Source: Sporichthyaceae bacterium
Lineage (GTDB): Bacteria > Actinomycetota > Actinomycetes > Sporichthyales > Sporichthyaceae
Reading direction: 5' to 3'
NCBI GenBank assembly: GCA_036269075.1
Contig: DATASX010000017.1
Span: 1-41,046, forward strand
DNA: 41,046 nucleotides
Shown here: positions 16,654 to 28,205 of the stretch, piece after piece
How positions within the stretch are numbered: position 1 is the first letter of the stretch
Layout: the number at the start of each line of letters is the position of its first letter
The notes under the pieces: model-generated
What the model was told of the DNA's origin: nothing
Seen by the model: only the letters and a program-made list of their open reading frames with translations
Database searches by the model: none
Program-made: the position numbers and the translations under genes

Positions 16654-17049
16654 TCAGCCGGCCTTCGGATAGGTGCTGGCGATGAGGGTGCGCGCCCAAC
16701 GCATGCGCGAACAGGTCGTCTCCGGGTCTCGCCCGTAGCTGTCCGCGAGTTCGGCGGCGCAGGCGCGCAGTCGGCCGGAATTCAAGTGCAAGCTCTGGGC
16801 CAGCGCCGCGATCACTGTCTGGGTGTCGACCACCTGCGAGGGCTGCAGGGTCGAGCAGAACAGCAGCTCGGACAGCTCGCAGGCGCTCATCGCGGACGGC
16901 AGGTCGCAGTCGGGCATGGCGGTGGACAGGTCCGTGTACGACAGGTCGGTCCGCGGCAGCACAGCGGGCAGGTCGCTGTTCGGAACGTGACCAGGACTTC
17001 CCCGATCGGCCGACCCGTCGTGCATCTGCATCGCCCCCACCGTGCCCAC
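16654..17049 (-). CDS. hypothetical small Cys-containing protein
   Basis: I do not recognise this 131-residue product. Third codon positions are almost all G or C and the codon choice matches neighbouring genes, so it is probably translated. The N-terminal half is acidic and repeats Asp-Leu pairs (SDLP, TDLS, TDLS, CDLP, CELS) at five- to nine-residue intervals. The second half is predicted helical, with scattered cysteines and an ending RWARTLIASTYPKAG. There is no signal peptide or membrane helix. The start is uncertain: GTG 17049 or, without the first six residues, ATG 17031 preceded by a G-rich stretch. It is convergent with the SAHH paralogue and divergent from proS. Confidence 0.55.
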   Translation of the reverse strand: MGTVGAMQMHDGSADRGSPGHVPNSDLPAVLPRTDLSYTDLSTAMPDCDLPSAMSACELSELLFCSTLQPSQVVDTQTVIAALAQSLHLNSGRLRACAAELADSYGRDPETTCSRMRWARTLIASTYPKAG

Positions 17050-17220
17050 TTACCCCTTGTGGGAGCTAAGACGCGGATCAGCCGTTTTGCGATCCGGGTG
17101 GTTCCCGGAATCCACCTTTCGGGTTGCCAGCATCATCCGTTCGACGCGACGATCGAGGCCTGTCTGACGGCGCGTCAGGGATGGCCCGCTACAAGGCCGG
17201 GAACGCTCCGCGCCGCTGGA

Positions 17221-18678
<1,458 letters not shown>

Positions 18679-18682
18679 CCGA

Positions 18683-19510
18683 TCACCCGGCCGGGTACGC
18701 CGCGCAGATCCCCGGGTGCGTCTCCCGGAAGTGCGGCTTCGTGCAGTTGTGCGCGCGCTTCACCGGGTCGAAGGTCGGGGCCGAACTTGACGTGCCGCCC
18801 GGCCCGTCGGAGATCGTGTCGCCGCCGCCGGAGTCGCCGTTGTCCGACCCGCCGGTGTTGCCCCCGCCGCCGGTGTTGCCCCCGCCGCTGGTCGACCCGC
18901 CGGTGTCGCTGCCACCTGAGGTGCTCCCGCCAGTGCTCGACGCAGGCGGGGTCGCGCCCGCCGTCGGGGCCCCGGTCGGGGTCGGCGAGGCCGTGACCGG
19001 CTCCGCGCTGCTGGGGGTGGTGACGTCCTTGGACACGATCAACGTTCCCTTCATCGTGTCCGGGTAGTACGTGCACTTGTAGTTGTAGGTGCCTGGGGTG
19101 TCCGGCGCGATCACGTGCGTCGTGGCCCCCGGCCCGATGTCGTTGCTGTTCAGGCCGTGCTCCGGGTCGCTCAGGTTGCAGACCTCGCCGTTGCCGGTGC
19201 CCTCGTTGATCACCGTGATGTTCGTGCCCGGGGCCACCGTCAGCGTCGCCGGCGAGAACGGATGGTCGATGTACATCCGGATCGTCGCGGTCGCGGGGGT
19301 CGGGGCCAGCCCGTTGGCCAGCTGGATCGGCGTGACGGTCGGGATCACCCCGATGGTCGGGGCAGCCGTCGGCGCAACGGTCGGCGCCGGCGGCTGGGCG
19401 GCGGTGGAGCTGCCCCCACCGCACCCGGCGAGGCCGGTCAGCAGGACGATCGAGCCGAAGACGGCAGCGGAGAGCCTCTTCGGGCGGGGGGTGGTGATCA
19501 TGTCAACCAT
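18683..19510 (-). CDS. cupredoxin-like lipoprotein with altered metal site
   Basis: This 275-residue lipoprotein has a signal peptide and lipobox LTGLAGC (Cys30). A Pro/Thr/Ala linker is followed by a cupredoxin beta-sandwich at about residues 75-160 (FSPATLTVAPGTNITVIN ... TPGTYNYKCTYYPDTMKGTLIV). A long Gly/Ser/Thr linker (TGGSTSGGSDTGG-type) and a C-terminal NCTKPHFRETHPGICAAYP segment with two Cys complete it. In copper proteins the first ligand is His in an HTVTS-like loop and the second loop is CxxHxxM. Here the first loop reads GEVCNLSD and the second CTYYPDTM, so both His appear lost while two Cys and a Met stay. It may be redox-structural rather than a type 1 copper protein. It is followed upstream by a second cupredoxin on the same strand. 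Confidence 0.8.
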   Translation of the reverse strand: MVDMITTPRPKRLSAAVFGSIVLLTGLAGCGGGSSTAAQPPAPTVAPTAAPTIGVIPTVTPIQLANGLAPTPATATIRMYIDHPFSPATLTVAPGTNITVINEGTGNGEVCNLSDPEHGLNSNDIGPGATTHVIAPDTPGTYNYKCTYYPDTMKGTLIVSKDVTTPSSAEPVTASPTPTGAPTAGATPPASSTGGSTSGGSDTGGSTSGGGNTGGGGNTGGSDNGDSGGGDTISDGPGGTSSSAPTFDPVKRAHNCTKPHFRETHPGICAAYPAG

Positions 19511-19584
19511 TGTCCATGCGCAAGGGGCACGCCGAACGAGATTCGACGCGCCCCTTACGGGAGTGTTACACCCTTTCGCCGCAG

Positions 19585-19606
19585 GTGGGCCTCAGGCAAA
19601 GCCCAC
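19585..19606 (-). terminator. small hairpin between the two cupredoxin genes
   Basis: GTGGGC (19585-19590) pairs with GCCCAC (19601-19606) around a ten-base loop, 26 bases beyond the stop of the upstream cupredoxin gene on the minus strand. A weak terminator or processing site is possible; the six-pair stem makes this uncertain. Confidence 0.35.
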
Positions 19607-19631
19607 GTGGTGCCCGCGAGGGGTGTTCGGG

Positions 19632-20093
19632 CTACTTGACGACGATCGTCAGCACCATGTTCTGGTGGTAGAAGCAGACCGCCTTGTAGGTGCCTGGCTT
19701 GGTCGGCATCTTGAAGGTCTTCTTCTGGTGCGACATGACGTCCGGCGCGATGTCGCCGCCGGTGTCGGCCTTGCTCTTCGGGTGGTCGGCGCGCTTCTGC
19801 GTGGTGATGTTGTGCGTGGCGATGTCCTCGTTGTCCTCGGTCCAGACCTCACCGGGCTTGCCGATGACGGTGGCCGGCAGGAACGAGAAGTTGGTCATGA
19901 CGACGGTCTTCGGCGCAGCCTTGGTGACCTGGCCGCCACCGACGTACGGGTCGTCCGAGTGGTACTTGTCGCAGCTGCCCGGAGCGTTGGGGTCGCAGCC
20001 CGGAGGGTTGGCGGACGGGGCGTAGGTAAAACCGCTCAGGCCGGCGAACAGCACGAGCGCGCCGATTCCGGCAGCTGCCCTGGAGGTCCTCAT
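19632..20093 (-). CDS. exported cupredoxin (plastocyanin-like) protein
   Basis: This 153-residue exported protein has a signal peptide (GIGALVLFAGLSGFTYA) and a short loop with two Cys (33, 41). A complete cupredoxin domain follows: TNFSFLPATVIGKPGEVWTEDNEDIATHNITT, then TYKAVCFYHQNMVLTIVVK. His94, Cys140, His143 and Met146 form a plausible type 1 copper site, so it could carry electrons or hold copper outside the membrane. A GAGAGGAT ribosome site lies about ten bases before ATG 20093, and an AT-rich stretch (CCTAATTAATC, 20129 onward) probably holds its promoter. Its partner upstream on the map, which has lost the His ligands, may be transcribed with it. Confidence 0.85.
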   Translation of the reverse strand: MRTSRAAAGIGALVLFAGLSGFTYAPSANPPGCDPNAPGSCDKYHSDDPYVGGGQVTKAAPKTVVMTNFSFLPATVIGKPGEVWTEDNEDIATHNITTQKRADHPKSKADTGGDIAPDVMSHQKKTFKMPTKPGTYKAVCFYHQNMVLTIVVK

Positions 20094-20168
20094 CTGTCGA
20101 TATCCTCTCGTGCGTCGCCTTCGCGACCCTAATTAATCCCTGATTGGGCATTCGATCCGGAGAATCTT

Positions 20169-20203
20169 CGGTGTCATCGGTGTCATCGGTGTCATCGGTG
20201 TCG
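20169..20203. repeat. 9-bp tandem repeat, three and a half units
   Basis: CGGTGTCAT is repeated at 20169, 20178 and 20187, with a fourth unit (CGGTGTCGA) at 20196. It lies in the divergent region between the cupredoxin gene and mtnA, upstream of the putative cupredoxin promoter. Slippage could vary the copy number; the repeats could also be binding sites in helical register (9 bp is slightly less than one turn). Confidence 0.75.
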
Positions 20204-20358
20204 ACCCGGGGCCGGTCGGGACAGACCGCTCCGACTCAGGTGTCGAAGCCATAATCAATACGTTTCCGACATCTCACACGGATTGGTGCAAATACCCCCC
20301 GGCGGTTTCCGGGCACCCCCAGCGGCCCCGGGGCCGCGTGGACGGGCAGGATCGGTCC

Positions 20359-21408
20359 GTGGCGACACCCCTGCCGTTGCGTTGGAGCGAGGACCCCGCG
20401 CTGGGCCCGGCGGTCGTCCTGCTCGACCAGACGCGCCTGCCGGGCGCCGTCGAGGAGCTGGTCTGCGCCGACCCGGACGCCTTGATCGAGGCCATCCGAC
20501 GCCTGGCGGTGCGTGGCGCCCCGCTGTTGGGCGTCGCCGGCGGCTACGGGGTGGCGCTGGCCGCCGCCCGTGGGCTGGACGTCGCCGCCGCCGCGGCCGC
20601 GCTGGCTGCCGCCCGCCCGACCGCGGTCAACCTGGCCGCCGGCGTGGCCCGGGTACTGGCCGCGCACGAGGCCGACCCGGCCACCACCCTGGCCGAGGCT
20701 CGGGCGTTGCACGCGCAGGAGGAGGCCGCCAGCGCCGCGATGGCCGCCCACGGCCTCGAACTGGTGCCGGTCGGCGGCCGGGTGCTGACCCACTGCAACA
20801 CCGGCGCGCTGGCGGTGGGCGGGACGGGCTCCGCCTTCGGCGTCGCACTGGCGGCGCACCGGGCCGGGCGCCTGGCCCACCTGTGGATCGGCGAGACCCG
20901 GCCGCTGCTGCAGGGCGCCCGGCTCACCGCGTGGGAGGCGACGGTGCACGGCCTGCCGCACACCGTGCTGCCGGACGCCGCCGCGGCCGCCCTGATGGCG
21001 GCCGGACAGGTCGACCTGGTCCTCGTCGGAGCCGACCGGATCGCCGCCGACGGGTCGGTGGCCAACAAGATCGGCACCTACGGTCTGGCAGTGGCCGCCC
21101 GGCACCACGGGATTCCGTTCGTGGTCGTCGCCCCGCGCACCACCGTCGACCCGAGCACGCCCGACGGCGCCGCGATCGTCATCGAACAGCGCGCCGCCAC
21201 CGAGGTGACCACGATCGCCGGGGTCCGAATCGCCCCGGAATCCTCGGCCGTGTTCAACCCCGCCTTCGACGTCACCCCGCCCGGCCTGGTCACTGCGCTG
21301 GTCACTGAGGTCGGCGTGCTGGCGCTCCCGAACACGGACTCGATCGCCGACTTGCTCACCGTCGCGCCATCCTCGTGCGGTGCGCGTCGGGATGTGGCGA
21401 CACTGTGA
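20359..21408 (+). CDS. mtnA: S-methyl-5-thioribose-1-phosphate isomerase
   Basis: This methionine salvage enzyme converts methylthioribose-1-phosphate (from methylthioadenosine) to methylthioribulose-1-phosphate. The 349-residue product shows the family's VRGAPLLGVAGGYG substrate loop, LTHCNTGALA with the catalytic Cys, and LVLVGADRIAADGSVANKIGTY with the catalytic Asp. TIDPST-type (TTVDPSTPDG) and AFDVTPPGLVTALVTEVGV close the fold. The GTG at 20359 is chosen from the usual family start; the GTG at 20338 is in frame. No other methionine-salvage gene is adjacent, but SAHH genes are nearby, so the region is rich in SAM by-product recycling. The last five codons and the stop lie in a copy of repeat family A. 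Gene placement just before mtrA is shared with Streptomyces. Confidence 0.95.
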   Translation: MATPLPLRWSEDPALGPAVVLLDQTRLPGAVEELVCADPDALIEAIRRLAVRGAPLLGVAGGYGVALAAARGLDVAAAAAALAAARPTAVNLAAGVARVLAAHEADPATTLAEARALHAQEEAASAAMAAHGLELVPVGGRVLTHCNTGALAVGGTGSAFGVALAAHRAGRLAHLWIGETRPLLQGARLTAWEATVHGLPHTVLPDAAAAALMAAGQVDLVLVGADRIAADGSVANKIGTYGLAVAARHHGIPFVVVAPRTTVDPSTPDGAAIVIEQRAATEVTTIAGVRIAPESSAVFNPAFDVTPPGLVTALVTEVGVLALPNTDSIADLLTVAPSSCGARRDVATL

Positions 21409-21435
21409 AATCGGTTTGCTCGCAGGCTCGCTCAC
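21396..21435 (-). repeat. dispersed repeat family A, copy 4
   Basis: On the minus strand it reads GTGAGCGAGCCTGCGAG, then A-rich CAAACC, then TTTCACAGTGTCGCC, matching the other copies over about 30 of 40 positions. The mtnA stop codon (21406-21408) falls inside it, and it ends 43 bases before mtrA. Confidence 0.65.
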
Positions 21436-21478
21436 GCCGCTGACCTCCTCGAACGCGCGGAAGTGCAACGATGACCCC

Positions 21479-22156
21479 ATGACTACGCGGGTCCTGGTGG
21501 TCGACGACGACACCGCCCTGGCCGAGATGCTCACGATCGTGCTGCGCAGCGAGGGCTTCGAACCGATCGTGTGCAGCGACGGCGACTCGGCGCTGGTCGC
21601 GTTCCGGGAGCGCCGACCCGACCTGGTGCTGCTCGACCTGATGCTGCCCGGTCGCAACGGCATCGACGTGTGCCGGGCGATCCGCGCCGAGTCCGGTGTC
21701 CCGATCGTCATGCTCACTGCCAAGTCCGACACCATCGACGTCGTGCTCGGCCTGGAGTCCGGCGCCGACGACTACGTCGTGAAGCCGTTCAAGCCCAAGG
21801 AACTCGTGGCCCGGGTGCGGGCCCGGTTGCGGCGGCAGGACGACCAGACCCCGGTCAGCCTGACGATCGCCGACCTGGAGATCGACGTGGCCGGGCACTC
21901 GGTCAAGCGCGCCGGAGAGCCGATCGCGCTGACCCCGCTGGAGTTCGACCTGCTGGTCGCGCTGGCCCGCAAGCCGTGGCAGGTGTTCGGCCGCGAGGAA
22001 CTGCTCAAGCAGGTCTGGGGCTACCAGCACGTCGCCGACACCCGACTGGTGAACGTCCACGTGCAGCGGTTGCGCTCGAAGATCGAGCACGACCCGGAGC
22101 GGCCGGAGATCGTGGTGACCGTGCGCGGCGTCGGTTACAAGGCCGGACCGGCCTGA
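21479..22156 (+). CDS. mtrA: OmpR-family response regulator MtrA
   Basis: MtrA is the cytoplasmic response regulator that in actinobacteria controls cell-wall hydrolases, division and development. The 225-residue product has a receiver domain with acidic pocket DDD at 9-11, phospho-acceptor Asp53 (LVLLDLMLPG) and the Lys of VVKPFKPKEL. A winged-helix effector follows (LTPLEFDLLVALARKPWQVFGREELLKQVWGY, then VNVHVQRLRSKIEHDPERP). Wording such as GADDYVVKPFKPKELVARVRARLRR matches MtrA specifically. ATG 21479 has no clear SD; AACGAT ending six bases upstream may be a leaderless -10. It is followed four bases later by mtrB, then lpqB, as in other actinobacteria. Confidence 0.97.
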   Translation: MTTRVLVVDDDTALAEMLTIVLRSEGFEPIVCSDGDSALVAFRERRPDLVLLDLMLPGRNGIDVCRAIRAESGVPIVMLTAKSDTIDVVLGLESGADDYVVKPFKPKELVARVRARLRRQDDQTPVSLTIADLEIDVAGHSVKRAGEPIALTPLEFDLLVALARKPWQVFGREELLKQVWGYQHVADTRLVNVHVQRLRSKIEHDPERPEIVVTVRGVGYKAGPA

Positions 22157-22160
22157 GCCG

Positions 22161-23815
22161 GTGAGCTACCGCAGCGGCCTGCGCGCGGTGGGCCGAGTGG
22201 CCGGGCGGCCGGGCCGGGCGTTACTGGGCTACTGGCGCCGCTCGATCACGTTCCGGGTCGTCGGCGCCACGCTCGCGCTCTCGGTGACCGTGCTGATCCT
22301 GCTCGGTCAACTGGTGATGGGCGGGGTCCGCGACGGTCTGGTCCGGGCGAAGGTGTCCTCGTCGCTGGCCCAGGCCGACGTCGGTTTCGCGGCCGCGCAG
22401 GCCAAGCTCGACGCGGCCGGCGCCCCGCAGCGCCCGGACATCGGCCAGTTGCTGACCCAGGTGGTCAGCGGGCTGCGCGACGCGGCCGGGTCGTCGAGCC
22501 TCTACGAGATCGCGCTGATCCCGTCGCCGAACTCGGTCGCGAACGTGCCCGCCGCCCGGGTCCGGGTGGCGACCGGCGGGGTGCTGCCGGACAGCGTCAC
22601 CCCGGCGCTGGTCAAGGCTGTGGCCGAATCCGGCGGCGGGGCGATCCAGCAGTTCCTCGGGCTTTGCTACGGCACCACCGACGACCCGTGCCCGCAGCAG
22701 GCCGCGCGGGTCCCGGCGTTGGCCGTCGGGAAGCAGTTCGCGGTCGCCGGGGCGGGCAACTACCAGCTGTACTTCGTGTTCCCGATGACCGGTGAGCAGA
22801 AGACGTTGGACCTGGTGCGCTCCCGGCTCGCGGTGGCCGGCGGCTCCCTTCTCGTGTTGCTGGGCGCGATCGCGTTCCTCGTCACCCGAAGCACGGTCAA
22901 GCCGGTGCGCTCGGCCGCGCGGGTCGCCGAGCGGCTGGCGGCCGGGCAGCTGGCCGAGCGGATGGTCGAGCAGGGCGAGGACGACCTGGCGCGGCTGGCC
23001 TCGTCGTTCAACGGCATGGCCTCGGCCCTGCAACGCCAGATCCGGCAGCTGGAGGAACTGTCCCGGGTGCAGCAGCAGTTCGTCTCGGACGTCTCGCACG
23101 AGCTGCGCACCCCGATGACGACGATCCGGATGGCCGCCGACGTCCTGTACGAGGAACGTGAGGAATTCAGCGCCCCCGTCGCCCGATCCGCGGAACTGAT
23201 GCACGATCAGTTGGACCGCTTCGAGTCGATGCTGACCGAGCTGCTCGAGATCAGCCGCTTCGACGCCGGCGCCGCGGTACTGGACCCGGAGCCGACCGAC
23301 CTGGGCGACCTGGTGCGCCGGGTGGTGGAGGGCGTCGAGCCGTTGGCGTCCGGCGAGTACGGCTGTCACATCCAGGTGGTCGTGCCGGACCGCGAGTGCG
23401 TGGCCGACATCGACTCCCGCCGGATCGAACGGGTCGTCCGCAACCTGCTGCTCAACGCGCTCGAGCACGGTGAGGGGCGCGACGTGCAGGTGCTGGTCGG
23501 TGCCGATGCCCGGGCCGTGGCCGTCGCAGTCCGCGACCAGGGGATCGGGCTGCGCGAAGGGGAAGCCGCGTTGGTCTTCAACCGGTTCTGGCGGGCCGAC
23601 CCGGCGCGGGCCCGGCGCACCGGCGGCACGGGGCTGGGCCTGTCGATCGCCCAGGGCGACGCGGAACTGCACAACGGCTGGCTCCAGGCCTGGGGCGAGC
23701 CGCACGCCGGTGCGGTGTTCCGGCTGACCCTGCCGCGTACGGTCGGCGGGGTGCTCACCACCTCGCCGCTGCCGTTGGAGCCGACTGACCGGCGCGAGCA
23801 GGTCGGGTGGGACGC

Positions 23816-23819
<4 letters not shown>
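22161..23819 (+). CDS. mtrB: membrane sensor histidine kinase MtrB
   Basis: This 552-residue kinase phosphorylates MtrA. A first membrane helix at about 30-52 (FRVVGATLALSVTVLILLGQLV) is followed by an extracellular domain of about 170 residues with Cys pair FLGLCYGTTDDPCPQ. A second helix near 225-245 precedes a HAMP domain, then the dimerisation/phosphoacceptor helix with His313 in DVSHELRTPMTT, and an ATPase domain (NLLLNALEHG, VRDQGIGL, GGTGLGLSIAQGDAELHNGWLQAWG). The DAELHNGWLQAWG ending is characteristic of MtrB. The GTG start lies four bases after mtrA. A TTA leucine codon occurs at codon 21 (22221), which could make translation depend on a bldA-like tRNA. The stop overlaps lpqB by ATGA. 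Confidence 0.97.
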
Positions 23820-26382
<2,563 letters not shown>

Positions 26383-26727
26383 CGTCTTTCCATGGCACCT
26401 GCCCGGGTCCGTGGTTGCGCCGGGACGCGATTGGTCGCGTGTCGGCAAGCCGATGCCAGCCGCAGGCGAAACGGTCCACGTAAGGCGACTTTTCGTCGTC
26501 CGATCACGGTGCGGTTTAGAGGTAAGTCCTGCCCTGCCGAGGGTCCAGATGGCCTTCGTAACGGGAGAAGGGCAGTAGTGGCGCCCTGCGCTGCGAGCCC
26601 CTCAGCAGGCGGATGTGGGGACGAAGACCAGGTCGGCCGGGCAGGTGTCGCCTTTGTCGGGAGAGGAGCCGCCCCACAAATATGACGCACCGACAGATCC
26701 CATTCCCGCACTTCCAGGGAGGAACGC
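26383..26727. other. 345-bp intergenic region before hpf, possible structured leader
   Basis: I see no convincing protein gene here. CTGCCCT (26529-26535) can pair with AGGGCAG (26569-26575), and other short complementary segments lie around 26585-26615, so a structured 5' leader or small RNA is possible. GAGGTAAGTCC at 26518 resembles the RNase P RNA 5' core, but the rest of that RNA is absent. The final 20 bases carry the hpf ribosome site AGGGAGGA. Confidence 0.35.
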
Positions 26728-27333
26728 GTGGAGATCGTCGTCAAGGGCCGACGTACCGAGGTGTCCGACCGTTTCCGTCAGCACGCCATCGAGAAGCTCG
26801 CCAAGCTCGAGAAGTGGGACGGGAAGATCATCAGCCTCGACGTCGAAGTCTCGAAGGAACGCAATCCGAGACAGTCCGACGTGTGCGAACGGATCGAGAT
26901 CACCTGCCGCACCCGCGGCCCGGTGATCCGGGCCGAAGCCGCGGCCGCCGATCCCTACGCCGCGCTCGACCTCGCGCACTCGAAGCTGGAGGTCCGGCTG
27001 AGAAAGTCCGCCGACCGCCGACGGGTCCACCACGGGGCGCGCACCCCGGTCTCCGTCGCCGCGGCGACAGCCTCACTGGGCACCTCGAACGGCTCGGCGC
27101 CGGTGGTCGAGGCCGTGTTGGACGAGCCGTTCGCCGATCCCGAGCACGACGGTCCGTTCATCGTCCGGGAGAAGAGCCACCAGGCCGATCCGATGAGCCT
27201 TGACCAGGCCCTCTACGAGATGGAACTGGTCGGTCACGACTTCTACCTGTTCGTCGACGCCGACGCGGGCCGCCCCTCGGTGGTCTATCGACGCCGCGGC
27301 TACGACTACGGGGTCATCCGCCTGATGACCTGA
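26728..27333 (+). CDS. hpf: long-form ribosome hibernation promoting factor
   Basis: This 201-residue protein binds the 30S decoding centre and pairs ribosomes into inactive 100S dimers in stationary phase or stress. The N-terminal S30AE domain spans residues 1-105 (EIVVKGRRTEVSDRFRQHAIEKLAKLEKWDGK). A linker follows, and then the dimerisation domain at about 145-201 (IVREKSHQADPMSLDQALYEMELVGHDFYLFVDADAGRPSVVYRRRGYDYGVIRL) typical of long HPF. The GTG at 26728 is preceded by AGGGAGGA at the right spacing. Its long upstream region suggests its own, possibly stress-controlled, promoter. It is followed by a response regulator gene 104 bases away, the same neighbour as in Streptomyces. Confidence 0.96.
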   Translation: MEIVVKGRRTEVSDRFRQHAIEKLAKLEKWDGKIISLDVEVSKERNPRQSDVCERIEITCRTRGPVIRAEAAAADPYAALDLAHSKLEVRLRKSADRRRVHHGARTPVSVAAATASLGTSNGSAPVVEAVLDEPFADPEHDGPFIVREKSHQADPMSLDQALYEMELVGHDFYLFVDADAGRPSVVYRRRGYDYGVIRLMT

Positions 27334-27424
27334 TCGGGTCACTCCCGGGTCGCGGCCCGCCTGCGCTCGGGTCGCGATCCGAGTACGTCTTCGCTTTCCC
27401 CGGGCCAGATGAGCCGGTACGAGT

Positions 27425-27430
27425 TAGCTT
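27425..27430 (+). promoter_or_regulatory. -10 hexamer of a leaderless response-regulator promoter
   Basis: TAGCTT ends six bases before the GTG start at 27437, which fits a leaderless transcript; no SD is present between them. A matching -35 is not obvious. Confidence 0.45.
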
Positions 27431-27436
27431 GGTCGG

Positions 27437-28147
27437 GTGACCCAATCAGGCCATGAGGCCATTCCCCGCCAGCCGGGGCCGCCGAGCGAGCCGATCCGGG
27501 TCCTGGTCGCGGACGACCATGCGCTGTTCCGGCGTGGTCTGGAGATGGTGCTGGCGCAGGAGCCCGACCTGGTCCTGGTGGGCGAGGCCGGCGACGGCGC
27601 GGCGGCGGTCGAGGCGGCGCGTGAACTGGCCCCGGACGTGGTCCTGCTCGACATCCGCATGCCCCGGCTGTCCGGGATCGAGGCCGCCGCGGCGATCAAG
27701 AGCGCGGTGCCCGGCGTACGCATTGTGATGCTCACGATCAGCGACGACGAGGCCGACCTCTACGAGGCGATCAAGGCCGGCGCGACCGGGTACCTGCTCA
27801 AGGAGATCTCGGTCGACGAACTGGCCGGCGGCATCCGCGCCGTGCATGCGGGCCAATCGCTGATCAGCCCGTCGATGGCCTCCAAGCTGCTGACCGAGTT
27901 CGCCGCGATGGTCACCAAGCAGTCCGGCCGCGAACGCCTGCCGAGCCCCACGCTGACCGACCGCGAACTCGAGGTGCTGCGCCTGGTCGCCCGCGGCCGG
28001 AACAACCGGGAGATCGCCGCCGACTTGTTCATCAGTGAGAACACCGTCAAGAACCACATCCGCAACATCCTGGAGAAGCTCCAACTGCACTCCCGGATGG
28101 AGGCGGTCTTCTACGCGGTCCGCGAGAAGCTGCTCGACATCAGCTGA
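27437..28147 (+). CDS. NarL/LuxR-family response regulator
   Basis: This 236-residue two-component regulator has a receiver domain with DD at 26-27, phosphoacceptor Asp72 (VVLLDIRMPRLSG) and Lys in YLLKEIS. A LuxR-type helix-turn-helix occupies about residues 168-232 (LTDRELEVLRLVARGRNNREIAADLFISENTVKNHIRNILEKL). No histidine kinase gene is next to it, so its partner is encoded elsewhere or it works without one. The position next to hpf is conserved in actinobacteria and suggests a role in growth-phase control, but that is inference. The extra 18 N-terminal residues before RVLVADDH are non-conserved; the start is set by the leaderless promoter pattern. Confidence 0.93.
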   Translation: MTQSGHEAIPRQPGPPSEPIRVLVADDHALFRRGLEMVLAQEPDLVLVGEAGDGAAAVEAARELAPDVVLLDIRMPRLSGIEAAAAIKSAVPGVRIVMLTISDDEADLYEAIKAGATGYLLKEISVDELAGGIRAVHAGQSLISPSMASKLLTEFAAMVTKQSGRERLPSPTLTDRELEVLRLVARGRNNREIAADLFISENTVKNHIRNILEKLQLHSRMEAVFYAVREKLLDIS

Positions 28148-28150
28148 CGC

Positions 28151-28199
28151 CCCGCGTATGAGAGAACAACGCTCCGATCATCGATGATCGGAGCGTTGT
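28151..28199 (-). terminator. 34-bp palindrome plus CTCTCATACGCGG box (repeat family C, copy 2)
   Basis: Bases 28166-28199 form a perfect 17+17 inverted repeat (core CGATCATCGATGATCG) that can fold into a long hairpin just after the response-regulator stop and ahead of the convergent DUF2505 gene, so it is probably a two-way terminator. The attached CCGCGTATGAGAG (28152-28164) and the palindrome core recur together at 8424-8480. Confidence 0.8.
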
Positions 28200-28205
28200 G
28201 GCCTA

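Noticed and set aside
26514-26727. RNase P RNA, suggested by GAGGTAAGTCC
   Set aside because: Only this short core resembles it. The other invariant segments of the RNA (for example ACAGAA and the 3' partner of the core) are missing from the gap.
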